Positions 25,671 to 40,420 of a stretch of DNA of 64,000 nt are shown in pieces. The DNA comes from Cylindrobasidium torrendii FP15055 ss-10 (lineage: Eukaryota; Basidiomycota; Agaricomycetes; Agaricales; Physalacriaceae): assembly GCA_000934385.1 (NCBI GenBank), contig KN880522.1, positions 1 to 64,000 on the forward strand. Reading direction: 5' to 3'. The notes beneath the pieces are model-generated. The model worked only from the letters and a program-made list of their open reading frames with translations. It was not told the DNA's origin and did no database searches. Both the position numbers and the translations under genes were made by a program. The first letter of the stretch is position 1, and the number at the start of each line of letters is the position of its first letter.

Positions 25671-26620
25671 ATGTGGTACTACCCTGCACACGGTTACGAT
25701 TCGGACTGCGAACCACTCTCGACGGAAAGGTCTCTGGGGAATTGGGGCAAGAAGTTTACCAAGGACGCCCGGTGGGTGCGAAGAGGCAAAATGACAGCCT
25801 GGGGTCCGGCGAAGGAGGATTGGGAGGTGCGTAACGGACGCAGTCTCCTCGTCATGAAGCTGAACGGCTGTTCCCAAGGTCGAAGAGCGCGCGCGCAAGC
25901 GAATCAAGCTCCTTCTGCCTCAAACGAACAGGTCTCCTTCCCCACCGATCCTACCACACCTTCTGGATTCCGACGAGGCCCTATCACATGCGCCGTACCC
26001 GCCACCCCGAACTCAGCACGCAAGCTATACCTCCTTTGTGATGGACAAAGCAGTTACCCACACTTTTCGATCGACACTGCTGGATGAACTCGAAAACTCA
26101 ACAGTAAACCTTATCGAAGGAGAGGCAAGTATGCGCCAGGCTCTGGGTCGACTGTGGCAAGTGATTAGTGAAGAGGGCGACCCCGGACGGTCCGACGCGA
26201 TTGTGCCCAAACGCGAGGATGAGGACGACCCCATGGACCAACGGGAGAAGCGGATTGCCCGTGCGCCAGACCTTACCCCACCGATTCACCGCCTGTTCAT
26301 GTTTTCAACGACCTCAGACGACGTTCCAGTGCAAGAACCATCACATTTTGCATCTCCGGAAACACAGCTCGAGAACTTGGACAAGGCAGTGGGAGTCTTA
26401 CGCGACGTCCAAGACGACGGACGAGAATATATCGAACGTCTCCAAGAGATCCGGGAAAATATAGCACAGGTCCGGGCACAAAGGGGGCTCATTTGGGACA
26501 CTGTACGCGAACGCGGTAAGCAGAGAATGCTTCCGCCATCTCGAGATTTCGAAGCTGAACCAATACGCAGCTATCAAAGAACTCCAAGAGGCCGCGAGCG
26601 CTGCTGCAGCGTCGGCGTAG
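25671..26620 (+). CDS. Rxt2-like protein (putative Rpd3L histone deacetylase complex subunit)
   Basis: Yeast Rxt2 is a subunit of the large Rpd3 deacetylase complex. The protein starts MWYYPAHGYDSDCEPLS. The segment GNWGKKFTKDARWVRRGKM plus WGPAKEDWEVEERARKRIKL resembles the N-terminal Rxt2 homology region, in which a Gly-Asn-x-x-x-Lys core precedes basic residues. The WE-VEE join crosses a short intron. The middle contains a long acidic and helical stretch (LEDELENSTVNLIEGE-like, EDEDDPMDQREKR), and the C-terminus is a coiled coil (LDKAVGVLRDVQDDGREYIE) ending, after a last intron, in AIKELQEAASAAAASA. Assignment rests on weak similarity, so an unrelated coiled-coil protein is possible. It lies 113 bp upstream of BLM10 on the same strand. 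Confidence 0.55.
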
Positions 26621-26733
26621 CTGTACCGTATTAATTGTCTCATTATTTTGTAGAAATAGATTGGGTTCACATTTGCCAAAATGAAGTAGTACCGCGCTGT
26701 CGTCATAGGCCAAACCTTTCTCCTTCCTCCTTC

Positions 26734-29700
26734 ATGGCTGCACCCCTTGCAGCGCTCTCGTCGTTGACGATCAACGACGATGGCCCTTCTACTATGTTTA
26801 TGAACGGGACGCACGGAATATCTGAACACGATGTATCTAAACTTAAATCGTATGCACGAAGCTTGCCGTACAGCGTAGACGGGTCGGCCAAGATGCTCGA
26901 GTTGCTGGACTTTATTATTCGGAGAATTTCTCAAACCGTTGAAGCCCGCGACTACGACGTCGGACTACTGCAATGGGACAGTATGCTCTCGTACTAGTAT
27001 GTCTCAAAGCACTCACAGTACTACTGCTGCTTACGCGCCACAGTGTCTCGATGCTCAAGTACCCTATTCCCAAGGACAGGCGGGTAGCCTTGGCTCGGTT
27101 GTACTTTCACGTCTGCACCATCCCTGGTTTGTCGACGCAGATGGTGGCGACATGTTCGGACGCCTTCAAACTGCTCACCAAGTCCAAGAAGCAAATCTCC
27201 ATTGACGACCTCCGACTACCATGGAAGCCCGTCTACGACATTCTGAGCAGGGATCTCTTTTTGAGTCGCCGTCAATTCGAATACACGTACGTGCAACCCG
27301 CCGTATTTCACCTCAGTGGTACTCACGCGACGCGTCCTCGCTAGTCAGCTCTCGTGGTGCATGGGCTATATCGCTGAGAACGCCCGCCGTTTCTTCCACC
27401 CCGCATCTGTCAATGACATGCTCTCAATCTTTCTGCCCAAGATCAATGGCACTGACCTCGACGTGCGTCGCGGCAATCTCTTCATATCGTGTACTGACTT
27501 TCTCCTTTAGAGCGTGTTATCTTCGCAATACTATCTCCTCACATTTCTACCTCTCACCCATCCACAATCCTACCTACCAATGCTCCTCCGCATGTGGGAA
27601 TCCATGAACTCGTATGCGTACGACGATAGGATGCTTTCATTCCTTTCCAAGCTCTCAGAGTTGCACGTAGCCCCCGACGCGAGCGATCCTCGCAAATTGT
27701 CAGAAATACCTGATGATGAGCAGTCCGAGGGAGAGACGCGCCCGAAGTGGGGTGGCGAGGGAAGCTCGGACGAGTACGCGTGGAGTGGCATCTACAAGGA
27801 TGTGGGCATATTCACCGAGCATGAATGGGGTCTCATTATGTGCAAATGTCTAGCGTCAATGGGTATGTGATGCCAAGACAGGTGTTATCCTCTCCCACTG
27901 ACACAAAATAGAGATACCGCTAGCCGACGCAGGTTCTCTCACAACGGGTCCATCTGCTGACAATCAAATGGGCTTCGAGATTGGCCGACTACCAAAGGCA
28001 AACTGGAGGATCCGTGAGTTAGGCAGTTACACCAGTTTCTCGAGCAGCTGAGCTTTCGTTCCAGCTTCCCTTGCTAGAATCATTGTTTATTCAATCTCAC
28101 CGGATGGTACCCCATCACCCGGTTCGAACGCCCCTACTCCCTTCATGACACCAATGCCTTCGGGTATGAACACTCCACAAATCCAAAGTAGCACCGCAGG
28201 TGAATATCTGGGTATCCCTCTGGGCAGGAGTGGCCAGTTTTCGAAGGGCAAGACCTATCTTGCTGGCTCGCGCGCTCTCGACTCATTGGCGAAACTCATT
28301 GCATCCACGGAGAGTTTCTTCCACCCATCAAATTCAGGAGCATGGACATCTGATGTACGCACTCTTCTTTGTCTCCTCTTCAAACAACTCACTGTTCTCT
28401 TCATAGCTGAGTGCCTTCATCAAGTATGTTGTATACGACTTCAACAAACGTGCGCCATTTCTTATGCAATATCTCGCACCGTCCTCATTTTCTTTCAGGA
28501 TGGCACGAAGAGCAACAGTCGGACTGTAAAACGCCGAAAGTAGGTTGACCTCTACGGTGTCTGAACAAGGATTAACTGGAATCAGAACCGTCGATTGACC
28601 CGTGAAATGAAGCGCGCGCTTGTGAAGTCGCTGCGAACTGTGGCACTCCTCGCCATGTTTTCACAGGATTCCTCGACTGTCGCTAACATCCAGAGTTGCT
28701 TGAAATCAATGAGTGTGATGGAACCTGACCTAATCCTTGGTCCAGTTTTGGAACGTGCCGTCCCTTCATTAGAGGCACTGGTCGAAGTAAAACTTTGGCC
28801 CTACCATGTCGCTCAGGTTGCTTACTTATCTTCCAGACTCAGCGGACAATTGCAGTCATCAAGGCTCTGGGCGCTGTCGCCCCAGCTATTGTGTCCCGAG
28901 AAGTATACTATCCTGGCGCCAAACACCTTGTTCCCATCCTCCAGCTCCTTATCCCTGGCATTGATTTGAACGATCCCTCGAAGACGGTACATCAATCTCA
29001 TCCCTTTTTGTCGACGATCTAAAACCGACACTCCCCCAGTTATGCACAACATCCTTCCTTGTCGAGATATCTCAATACATCAAATTCGGCGACCTTACCC
29101 TGGGCGATGAGCCTCCTCGTACTGCGGACGACATCGACGGCGGAATGGCGGTGGACGATTCCCCCATGCTATCCTTTGGGAAAGATGAATTCCTCAACAT
29201 GATGGCAAGCGAGGAGCCTCGGCTTTCAAATGCAGAAGAGGACGCACTGCTCAAGGTCAGCTGAACTTGGGTTATCGTGTCTAATATGTGAACTTACAGC
29301 AAAGTGAAGGATACGACCGGCAGCTTCGCTGATTGGGTATCTAGCTTCATCCGCCGCGTCATTATGCTACTCGAGAATTTGCCTGACGAGGGTCCCAGCG
29401 GTACAGCAGGCGGCGCGACTGAGGTGCAGGTGGTTGATGCTGTCACTGGTGCTTGCAGCCAGATTTGTGTGCACCTTTCCGAGCCTCTCTTCGACCTTGT
29501 CTTGAACATGGTCTTTGACTACGCGAGCACAAATGTACGCCCTAATGCTGTACGGGCCATTCACCAGCTGGTGGAATGCATCGCGAACGCAGATCCGGTG
29601 AAGACCATAGCCAAATTCTTACCCTTTTGCGCGAGGAATATTAGGTCAGAGCTGGAAAATGGGGCTTCGTCACTGAGGACGACCGCTTCCTCTGCACCGC

Positions 29701-32700
29701 GCCCATCTGACGCGACCTTGCACTGGAGTACGCTTGCTTGTCCAGGCAACACTTTCTCAACGCTGATTTCACCACAGATCTGGCCATTCTCCGTGGAACG
29801 GTATACAAGTGAGTGGTTCTTGATACTGTTTGAATTTCTACTAAGCTGTCTTGGAAGTGACGGACGTGCTGTACGTTTAGTCTGCGCTGCTCACGAAAGC
29901 CGCAATACTCATTTCGATCTAGCTTCTACCACACCAAGATGAATTCATGTCCTTGCTGAAGCTTCTGCACAACAAAAATTTGTCGAAACGCGGATTTTCT
30001 TGGACGGGAAAAATGTTGGCAAGCATGCTGCTGACTTTGACGCATACGTACCCTTTGGAAAACAAATTTGTCAATCCATCGGAGTGGTCGAGCGATGGTG
30101 CGTATCACCTCAGTGCTCAGGTCCATATTAAGGTTGCTCTAGAATTCAAATGGAATCACCATCGGCATTGGGGGAAACTGTATCGGCCTGACGAGGTTGT
30201 GGTGTGTTTTTTCTTCTTCCTGATATTGTGCCCCCCCTTAGCGATGCTTTCAGATAACATGGCATGTTCCCAACGACGAAGAGATTGAGTTTGCTCTCAA
30301 TGTCTTCCGTGAAATCATTGAGCCAACTCTGGGAAAGCTAGAAGATTTACTTAAGCCAGGTCAGCGTTCACCAGACTGAACCTCGGGCAGAACCTGACTG
30401 CTGGCAGGACGTGCGCGCGACGCCATTTGGAGAAACGATTTTTGTCGCCATCTAAGTATTGTCCGCAACGCATTCTCCGGTATTCCTACGCTGGCACGAG
30501 AGTATATGACGGACGAAGAAATCAGACAGTCGACAGAGACCAGCGATATAATGTAATATGGTTCCCCACACGTGTGACATTATATTGACCATTCGGCAGC
30601 GACGAGATTCCGGAGATGCTCGCGTCGGTGCCACCAAAGAATGCTGGCTTCTGCCTCACAGAACCCTCTGATCCACGATACCAATACGTCCAGAACCTTC
30701 GGAAGAGATTCGGCACATTCTTGCACTCTGCATCTGTATCGCTGCGCCAACAAGGAGAAGAGAACACTGTTGACGCTGTTCAAATGCTTGTTGGTCGCCA
30801 GTCAGCTCTCACTTCCATTTCAATCTCACGCCCGATACAGATTCGTTCGTTCCGGGTTTATTTGCTGGAGTACGGTGACAGCAGGGACAGCTTTTACCTC
30901 AATGAAGAGCAGTTCAACTCAGAGAAGAATGTCGCTCGCCAACATGCCCGTCAGAAAGTGTGGCCGAGGGCAGTTTACGTGCGGCGTGCAAGATATCTTC
31001 ATGCTGGCCGCCTCAGATGGAACTCCCTCGAGCGTCGGCGTGGGATAGTGGAGGATAATCTCATTGATGACCTCGTTGAATGGTCGATGTGGCATTATGC
31101 TGTCATCAGAGAGTGCGCTGAAGTCTTATTATTGAGATATGCTCTATGTGTTAATGGCTTCCACAGGGTGAGCCAGTCGCTGTTGGAGAGCATGACCGGT
31201 ATCTATGATGGGGTGCGTCGGCGGGCTTTACCTGTTCTGTATAAGGCCCTAGAACCGGGGACGGAGGACGACAGGATGAAGGGCGCGCTATGGACACTCA
31301 ACTATCCGTCATTTGGAAGATATGCCATCGGTGAACCAAAATTGGCAGCGGTATTTCTGCCGATTCTGTTGCGGTGCCAGCACAACGAGAAAGTCGGTTA
31401 CCACATCTCTTAAGACTGCCATAAGTGCTCACTCAGTCACAGCCCTCCATTCAGGATTGTGTATCAGCAGTGACGGAGAACTGTATGACCGCATCCTTTC
31501 TTGTCTTGATTCTCGGGACTGACTATTTTATTCAGGTGTGAACACTTTCATCGAGCCAAACTATTTGGGATACTCTGTCGACTGGCCATCTGTCACCAAA
31601 GCTGTACAGGCTCTGCAAGCGATCCTCCCTCCAGACCCCACCAACGATGAGATTGTACGCCGTTGTACCGACTCCCGCGCTGAGCGTGTCGTTGGCATGA
31701 ACAAGGCGGCAGACATTTCCGTAAGTGGACATATCAGCTTCCAGTCAAAGCTCACTCCAAGGCGACACAGAACGCTGAAGTCATGAGAATTGCCACCTCG
31801 TCGTCGACGCATTGGAGATATGAGATCTCCGCCATTCGATGTCTCCGTACTCTCATCAGGAGAGATGAGCCCATTAAACCTGAGCAAATCAAGTACTTCG
31901 TCGAACGCTCCCACCATACGCACCCAAGTGTCGTGAGTGTCACATCTAAGCGTTATGACAGGCTGCTCACCTCTTTCAGCGATATGTTCGTCCGTTCACT
32001 CTTGCTGCCATATTGATGTTCAACCATTTCTAGTATGCCCAACGGGGTGTCATGAAGAGCTTGAGGAACATCAAGTTGAGAACGCATTGCTCGACACCTG
32101 TTGATCTGTTTTTGGGTCGCCATAAGAATCCGTTGAAGGACCAGCTGCCTGTTGAACCTTCACACAAGTTGACCTTGCAGTGCCTGCAGGAGTTTAAGGC
32201 ACCACTCAACGGTCATCTCCAGCAGAAGAGGTTCGTCGAGCCATTGTGTCCATGCATGTGCTGAAGATGTGCTAGGTTCTTGGACAATTTCATGGAGGGA
32301 TGGTTGGCATGGGACAAAACCCTCACGGTTTACAGAGCTCCGGACAAGACTCAGAGTACCTTCGAACCCTGGGATCCAACATGTCAAGCTGCCATCGAGG
32401 CGCTGCGCGAGATGGCCTGCGACGAGGCGTACTGGAAGAAGCTAGCAATTTATTTCTCAGAAGAGAACCACGAACTTGCGATGACCCAGGACAATGTGTC
32501 TTGCGTTAAATCGATTTGTGAGTGCTCACTCTCTTGCTGCGTTGTTTGCGGCTCACGTGCTCTCAGTTCAAGTGCTGGGAATCGCACCACTTTCGGCTCT
32601 CAGACCAATACTCGAGGAGCTCTTGGCGGACAAAGACCAGGACAAGCAGCGAGCGGCAGCAGAACTGCTAGCAGGAATCCTTGGTGGTATGTGCCCTGCT

Positions 32701-34502
32701 TACACATAGTGATGTTGGCTTACCTTCAGAAGGCTCGAAGCATTGGCCACTTGTTCAGCAGGATGAATTATGGGAGTGGTGGACGCCCTATGTGGCGAAG
32801 CTATCCGGCAACCTCAAATCTGACACACTACTCATCTGGACGTCCTTCTTTGAATACGTCTTTTTCAGAAAGGATCCCCGCCGTGTGCAAGTGCTTGTCG
32901 ACCAAGTGCTGTCCGAATTCAGATCGTTGGACTTCAATACGGAACTCTCATTTGATGTCATCAAGGTTCTCAGCTTGTTCCGTGCGTGGTACGAGGGGAT
33001 GGGCTGGAAGGCAGCGCCATGGGTGGATGAATGCCTTGACCGTTATTGGGCCGAGCTTCATAGCGAGCACGATGATGTGCGCGCATATATTGGCGAGTTC
33101 TTGTCGTTTTCGGACAAGGTCAAGGTGCGTCGCATGGTCGCATGTCAGCTCACGGCTTACCTTCTGTGTACATAGTGGGCACCTCGTCCGACTGTACCTT
33201 CACCATCTGTTTTCGTGAAGGAGTGCCGCATCCTGCCTGTTGAGTTCGATATCATGGGCATGCGTGGAACGTACCACAAGGGCCGGATTATGCAGCTGGT
33301 TCAGGACTTTAAGATATGGCGTAAGGAGAGGATTCCCGGCGTCCGGGCATTCCAGAGCAAGTATGACCGGGTCGGTATCATGATTTGCAAGTGGCTCTTC
33401 CAGTCTGCGCACGACACCCATGCTATTTGCATCTTCGACTACATTCTGCCGCTTATGGTCAGTTATCCCCCCTCGAGTACTGAGGAAATCATGGCTGATA
33501 TTGATGCCTTAGCCTGAACTTTTCCGGTTCACTGAAGTCAACGACAACAACGAGCTCGCTAACGTAGCCAATATTCTGCTTGTCCGTATGTGTGGTGTGA
33601 CCCCGCCGAGGGTACTTATCAACCCGCTGTTGGACTCCATCTTCGATGCCATTCGATCTTCTCCGGTGAGTCGAATCTGTATTGCGTTGCCACTGTGTCT
33701 GACCCGCCACTAGTCCTGGAGAGTGAGACTGAAAGCTTTGCCTCTCGTCCAAGGCAAGTCACTCTCTGAGGATTACTGCGGATTGCTAAAGGTCGAAAAG
33801 TGTTCTACTTCCGTCAAGTTCCTCTTATTTCGGATCCCAAAGTTGTCGAGATTCTGGAGGTTCTCGTAACCTGTTTAGACGACGAGGTAGTCGAGGTCCG
33901 GGAAATGGCGGCAACGTATGCGGTCCACTAGCTTTCCTAGTAAGAAGCTAAACATGCGTCCAGGACATTGTCAGGGATCATACGTCTTTCGCCCAAGCGA
34001 AGTGTTTTGACGCTGAAGGTGTGGATATTTGGAATATTACAGTCACCAGTCACTTACCATCTGTAGGACCGGTTCGTCAAACTCCTCAAGAACAGTCACA
34101 TCCCGCACAGCAGGCAAGATGCAGGATACAACGCGGCTATTCGTCGCCGGCATGCTGCCATCCTCGGTATATGCGCGTTGGTCGACAGCTACCCATACAC
34201 TGTCGAGAAATGGATGCCTGACCTTCTCACGAACGTCCTTGCGGAACACACTTACGATCCTGTACGTGTCCTCGTGCGCTATATCTTAGAAGTGACTTAT
34301 CTTGTAGCTTCCAATTGCAACGACGGTGCGGAAATGCGCGAGCAACTTCAAGCGCACCCACCAGGACACCTGGCATGAAGACTGCAAGCGTTTCACGGAC
34401 GACCAGCTCTCGGCGCTATCCACACTTTTGACGGGATCATCATACTGTATGCCAACTATTCATTCCTGCAGTCGCACGCTAACGAGCCTTGCAGACGCAT
34501 AA
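26734..34502 (+). CDS. BLM10: Proteasome activator Blm10/PA200
   Basis: Very large HEAT-repeat protein (roughly 2,000 residues) that caps the 20S proteasome. It starts MAAPLAALSSLTINDDGPST and runs through more than 20 short introns. Diagnostic pieces include YPIPKDRRVALARLYFHV, LPWKPVYDILSRDLF, HPASVNDMLSIFLPKI, VLSSQYYLLTFLPLTHP, CARNIRSELENGASS, FMSLLKLLHNK and PVEPSHKLTLQ. The final exon codes for only the last residues: SSY is completed across the last intron to give SSYYA at the stop (34500-34502). A C-terminal hydrophobic-Tyr-X motif of this kind inserts into the proteasome alpha-ring pocket and opens the gate. I saw no break in the frame where I could follow it; not every intron was resolved. 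Confidence 0.92.
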
Positions 34503-34696
34503 ATTTTGCATAACTGCCTGTATTTCTGGACTGGAATGTGTCTGCTGTAGCGTTTAAAAACTCCTTATTCACCCTATCCACAACTATGCGTGCCGATGCA
34601 CGCACAGCCTTATCACAGATCCGTATACCTTGTTTCTATTTGGCTATTCACAATGTACAATGCAAGTATAAGTATGTATACAGGTTGATGCCTTTC

Positions 34697-35190
34697 CTAG
34701 ACGTCGATGCCCCGAGCAGGGACGAGGATTTCGTGGTAATATCCACTCTCCAGTTCGGCGTCGAGGCGTCCGTGGGCAGCAGGGGTATTCTCATGACCGC
34801 TGGCTGTCCCAGTGCGCGCCCCTGCGGAAGGGACGGTGTCAATGGGAGCCTCGTACCGCGAAGGATAACCAGATTTGATGCGGTTGTTTGACGAGCATTC
34901 CCTGAAAGAGTATCACTAAGAGTAAGATAGATGGTTCAAAGTATATACCTTATTTCTGCGATGAGGTCGTCGATGCCGTACCATGCAACTGAGCTATATG
35001 CGAAACGGCGCCACCAGGACATACGGTCGTCGGGTTCGATGTAGGCGTGCGCGTGTAGATGGTCGCTGACCGGTATTTTTGGGTCTCTGAAGGGCGGGCC
35101 AATGAATCCAATGCGGAAGGAAGGTCTTAATGTGCTCTGTTGCGCGGGTGAAGCAACGGACGGCGGGAGGACATACAGGAAACCAGGAGT
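34697..35190 (-). CDS. HINT3-like HIT-domain protein, C-terminal part (5' end unresolved)
   Basis: HIT proteins are nucleotide hydrolases or transferases. One exon encodes FRIGFIGPPFRDPKIPVSDH followed by LHAHAYIEP, giving the HxHxHxx signature (HLHAHAY) in the GFxxPPF...HLHxH setting of HINT3. WWRRFAYSSVAWYGIDDLIA follows. After a short intron, CSSNNRIKSGYPSRYEAPID leads to an extended tail ending GIDV at 34697. Upstream the frame reaches back through YVLPPSVASPAQQ to a stop near 35200, so the N-terminal half of the HIT fold, which binds the nucleotide base, was not found. It may be on small unseen exons or lost. Confidence 0.6.
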
Positions 35191-36270
35191 ACCGCGTGTC
35201 TATCCATCCGGTCCGTCTGTCCGTCTGTCCGACTGGTCCGCCCAACTCGCCTCGCAGCGCTCTACGGCTCTCGCCATACTAACTAACGTACCCGCCATTG
35301 TGTCCATTGCGCATTTTTGCGCGCACGTCGTCCTCTGCTCGTCAAGTCACACAGCGGGGGCGCACGCCTTGCTCGTACAGTATTGACATTACTGTGCAAT
35401 CTAAATACCTTTCTTATTATTCTCATCCAAAGACTAAATAGACCAGGTATACTGGCCCATTGATTGTAGCACTACTTAGGACAGAATATACAGAGATCAC
35501 CGTGTATGAATTGCATGTGGTAAAGTTACAGTAGGTTGGATGGACATGGCAAAAGCTATGATGGATGTGTAGAAAGGAATGGAGCGGAAGACCGAACATT
35601 GCATTGCAAGTCACTGGTCTACATGCATGGGTTGTACCTCTCTGCGGGTGTGAGTTGAGAGACAGCGAGTGGATACAGCACCGTGTGGCCATCGAAGGCG
35701 CATCTGCTGTTGACTGAGCACTATGGAATAGGGTTCCTCAAGGCGACCTGCCTGTGCGGTGGAAGCTAATTTGGCAGCTGTTTGTTGGTAACATTAAAAA
35801 TCGAGTGCAAAAGGCGGGGTGACTGTAGTATGTAGCGCACCAGAAAGATAGCCCTAGTACTTGTCGGTGTCCACTGTCTGCTTTGGCAATGCGGTCATTC
35901 AGAAACAGGAAGGTCGATGTGATACAGGCGTTGCACACGTAGAGGTGGACGTGCATGGGGCTTCGAAGATTGCCTTGGGCGGGTGGGACTGTAGTCGAGG
36001 AAAGAAAGAAAGAGAGGGGCGACGGGCACATACGTATGGACCCATCAAACTCCTCACGCTGGCCCGAGTTGGCGTAGATGGCATCACACAAAGCGCGGCT
36101 GTGTCGCTACAAACATTAGATGTCAATTGTAGATGCATTGAACATGGACAGAGACTGTAATACTAAGGCGGGATAACGGCGGTCTTTTCGAAGAGAGGGG
36201 CCGGTCAGGATAGACGGACGGACGGACAGACTGCCGGTACTCCGTGATCGCTGGACTTACTGTAATTCCA
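35191..36270. other. Intergenic, with GTCCGTCT-type repeats at both ends
   Basis: About 1.1 kb between the HIT-like gene and TRAX. Short GTCCGTCT-type runs sit at 35211-35238 and, in the opposite orientation, at 36210-36230. No gene is supported between them. Confidence 0.45.
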
Positions 36271-37280
36271 ATGTTGTCCACAGCTTCCATCTTCGACGCG
36301 TTCAGGGCTGAAATTGACGATCATAATGACAGGCGCGAGAGGCTGATCAAGGTGCAGCGCTTAGAGGATGTCATACACCAGATTGAGCTCATCTCGCGAT
36401 ATTCTACAGGCGAGCAGGGATATAACAAATATATCCAAGAAAACGATTTTCCTGCTGCACCGTATCGCACTGAGCCCTCCTCGAGACGGGGATGCAGAGT
36501 CACCCGAAGTAAGCGCTTCGAAGAAGGGGCGTGCCAATTTGGTCCAAGTACGCGACATGTACGCCAAACTCAAGGACGACATTGCTGGTGACCGATTCTG
36601 GAGATACGAAGGCCAGGTTTCTCCAGGTTTGCAAGAGTACATCGAAGCCCTCAGTTTCGCCCATTTCCTCGAACATGGAACACTCATCACGAGTGAAGAT
36701 GTGCAGCGTACTTTACTGGGCGACGACGGCCAACCAGCAAGTCGTCTCGTTCAGCAGTGCCTCGATGTGTCTAACTCGAGGGCCAGATATTCCCTCTGAC
36801 TGTGTCCGACTATCTCTTGGGAATATCAGACTTGACTGGCGAGCTTATGCGCTATGCCATTTCATCGTTAAGCCAACGGGGCGGCCGCACAAAAGCAATG
36901 TCTACCTTGGCCTTTGTGAGGATGTGCAAAGGAGGTTTGTTCTTGGCTTTGTGGACTACGCACCTTGCTTAAATTTACTCCAGACTTTGACGGCTTCACC
37001 CCGCAAATACGCAATCTGTCGAAAAAACAGTCCGTCACAACACAGTCCATGAAAAAGATTGAAGACGGTGCGTTTTGACATGCTTCGAGCCGCAGTTTTT
37101 CTCTTGAATGTACCATCTCCAGCTGTGTACGCCATCGTAGTTCGAACCTCTGAATATGACCTTCCTCCGGACCTGTTGGACGACCTTGTAGCACAGATCA
37201 CGAGCGGAAATTCGGATAGGAAACGAAGGAGGGATGTGTCTGACGATGGAGACCGGGAGAACGAGATGAACGTAGACTAA
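36271..37280 (+). CDS. Translin-associated protein X (TRAX)
   Basis: All-helical partner of translin in the C3PO endoribonuclease. The start is MLSTASIFDAFRAEIDDHND, then RRERLIKV joins SRDITNISKKTIFLLHRIAL across an intron; this is the canonical TRAX opening. Next come RANLVQVRDMYAKLKDDIAG, FWRYEGQVSPGLQEYIEALS, FAHFLEHGTLIT, FPLTVSDYLLGISDLTGELM and RYAISSLSQRGG. The acidic catalytic residues of the TRAX subunit are likely within the EYIEALSFAHFLEHG and DLTGELM helices, which are intact. The C-terminus (VYAIVVRTSEYDLPPDLL) ends with a KRRRDVSDD nuclear-type tail at 37280. No translin gene is in the window. Confidence 0.9.
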
Positions 37281-37475
37281 ATCAGTCCACGTAATTTGTA
37301 AATGTACTTCCTACTTTACCAGGCCATTAGTATTATAGATACCTCTTTCACCAGCATCCAAAGGGGCATCTCAAGATACAAAAAATACGTTTCTACATAC
37401 AATACAGGTGATACAACAAAAGAATATAAGAACGACGAAAAACAACAATCTCACACCCCAATCCTATCGAACCTA

Positions 37476-40109
<2,634 letters not shown>

Positions 40110-40420
40110 GGACGTTGAGGTTGAGGTGGGCGTGACTGCCACGATCAGGTCCCGCTTCTGGGATCAGCAACGAAGCGGCGGAACGGTGCATGTATGTAAA
40201 GGCTGTTTTTGACGCTAGACGCCATTAATTTTTTTGGACAGAATGTTCTGATTCCAGTCCTCTTCTTCCGGCCTTCTTGAGCTTACAGTGCTAGAACGGC
40301 TCCTGTTTAAAACCACCACTAGCAATTGGCGTTTAGGGACCCTTTGCACGCCAATCCGTCTTTCCTTCGCGCCTCCAGGAGCCCAGAGACGACGACGCAA
40401 ACTACATTCGTTTACCAGAG

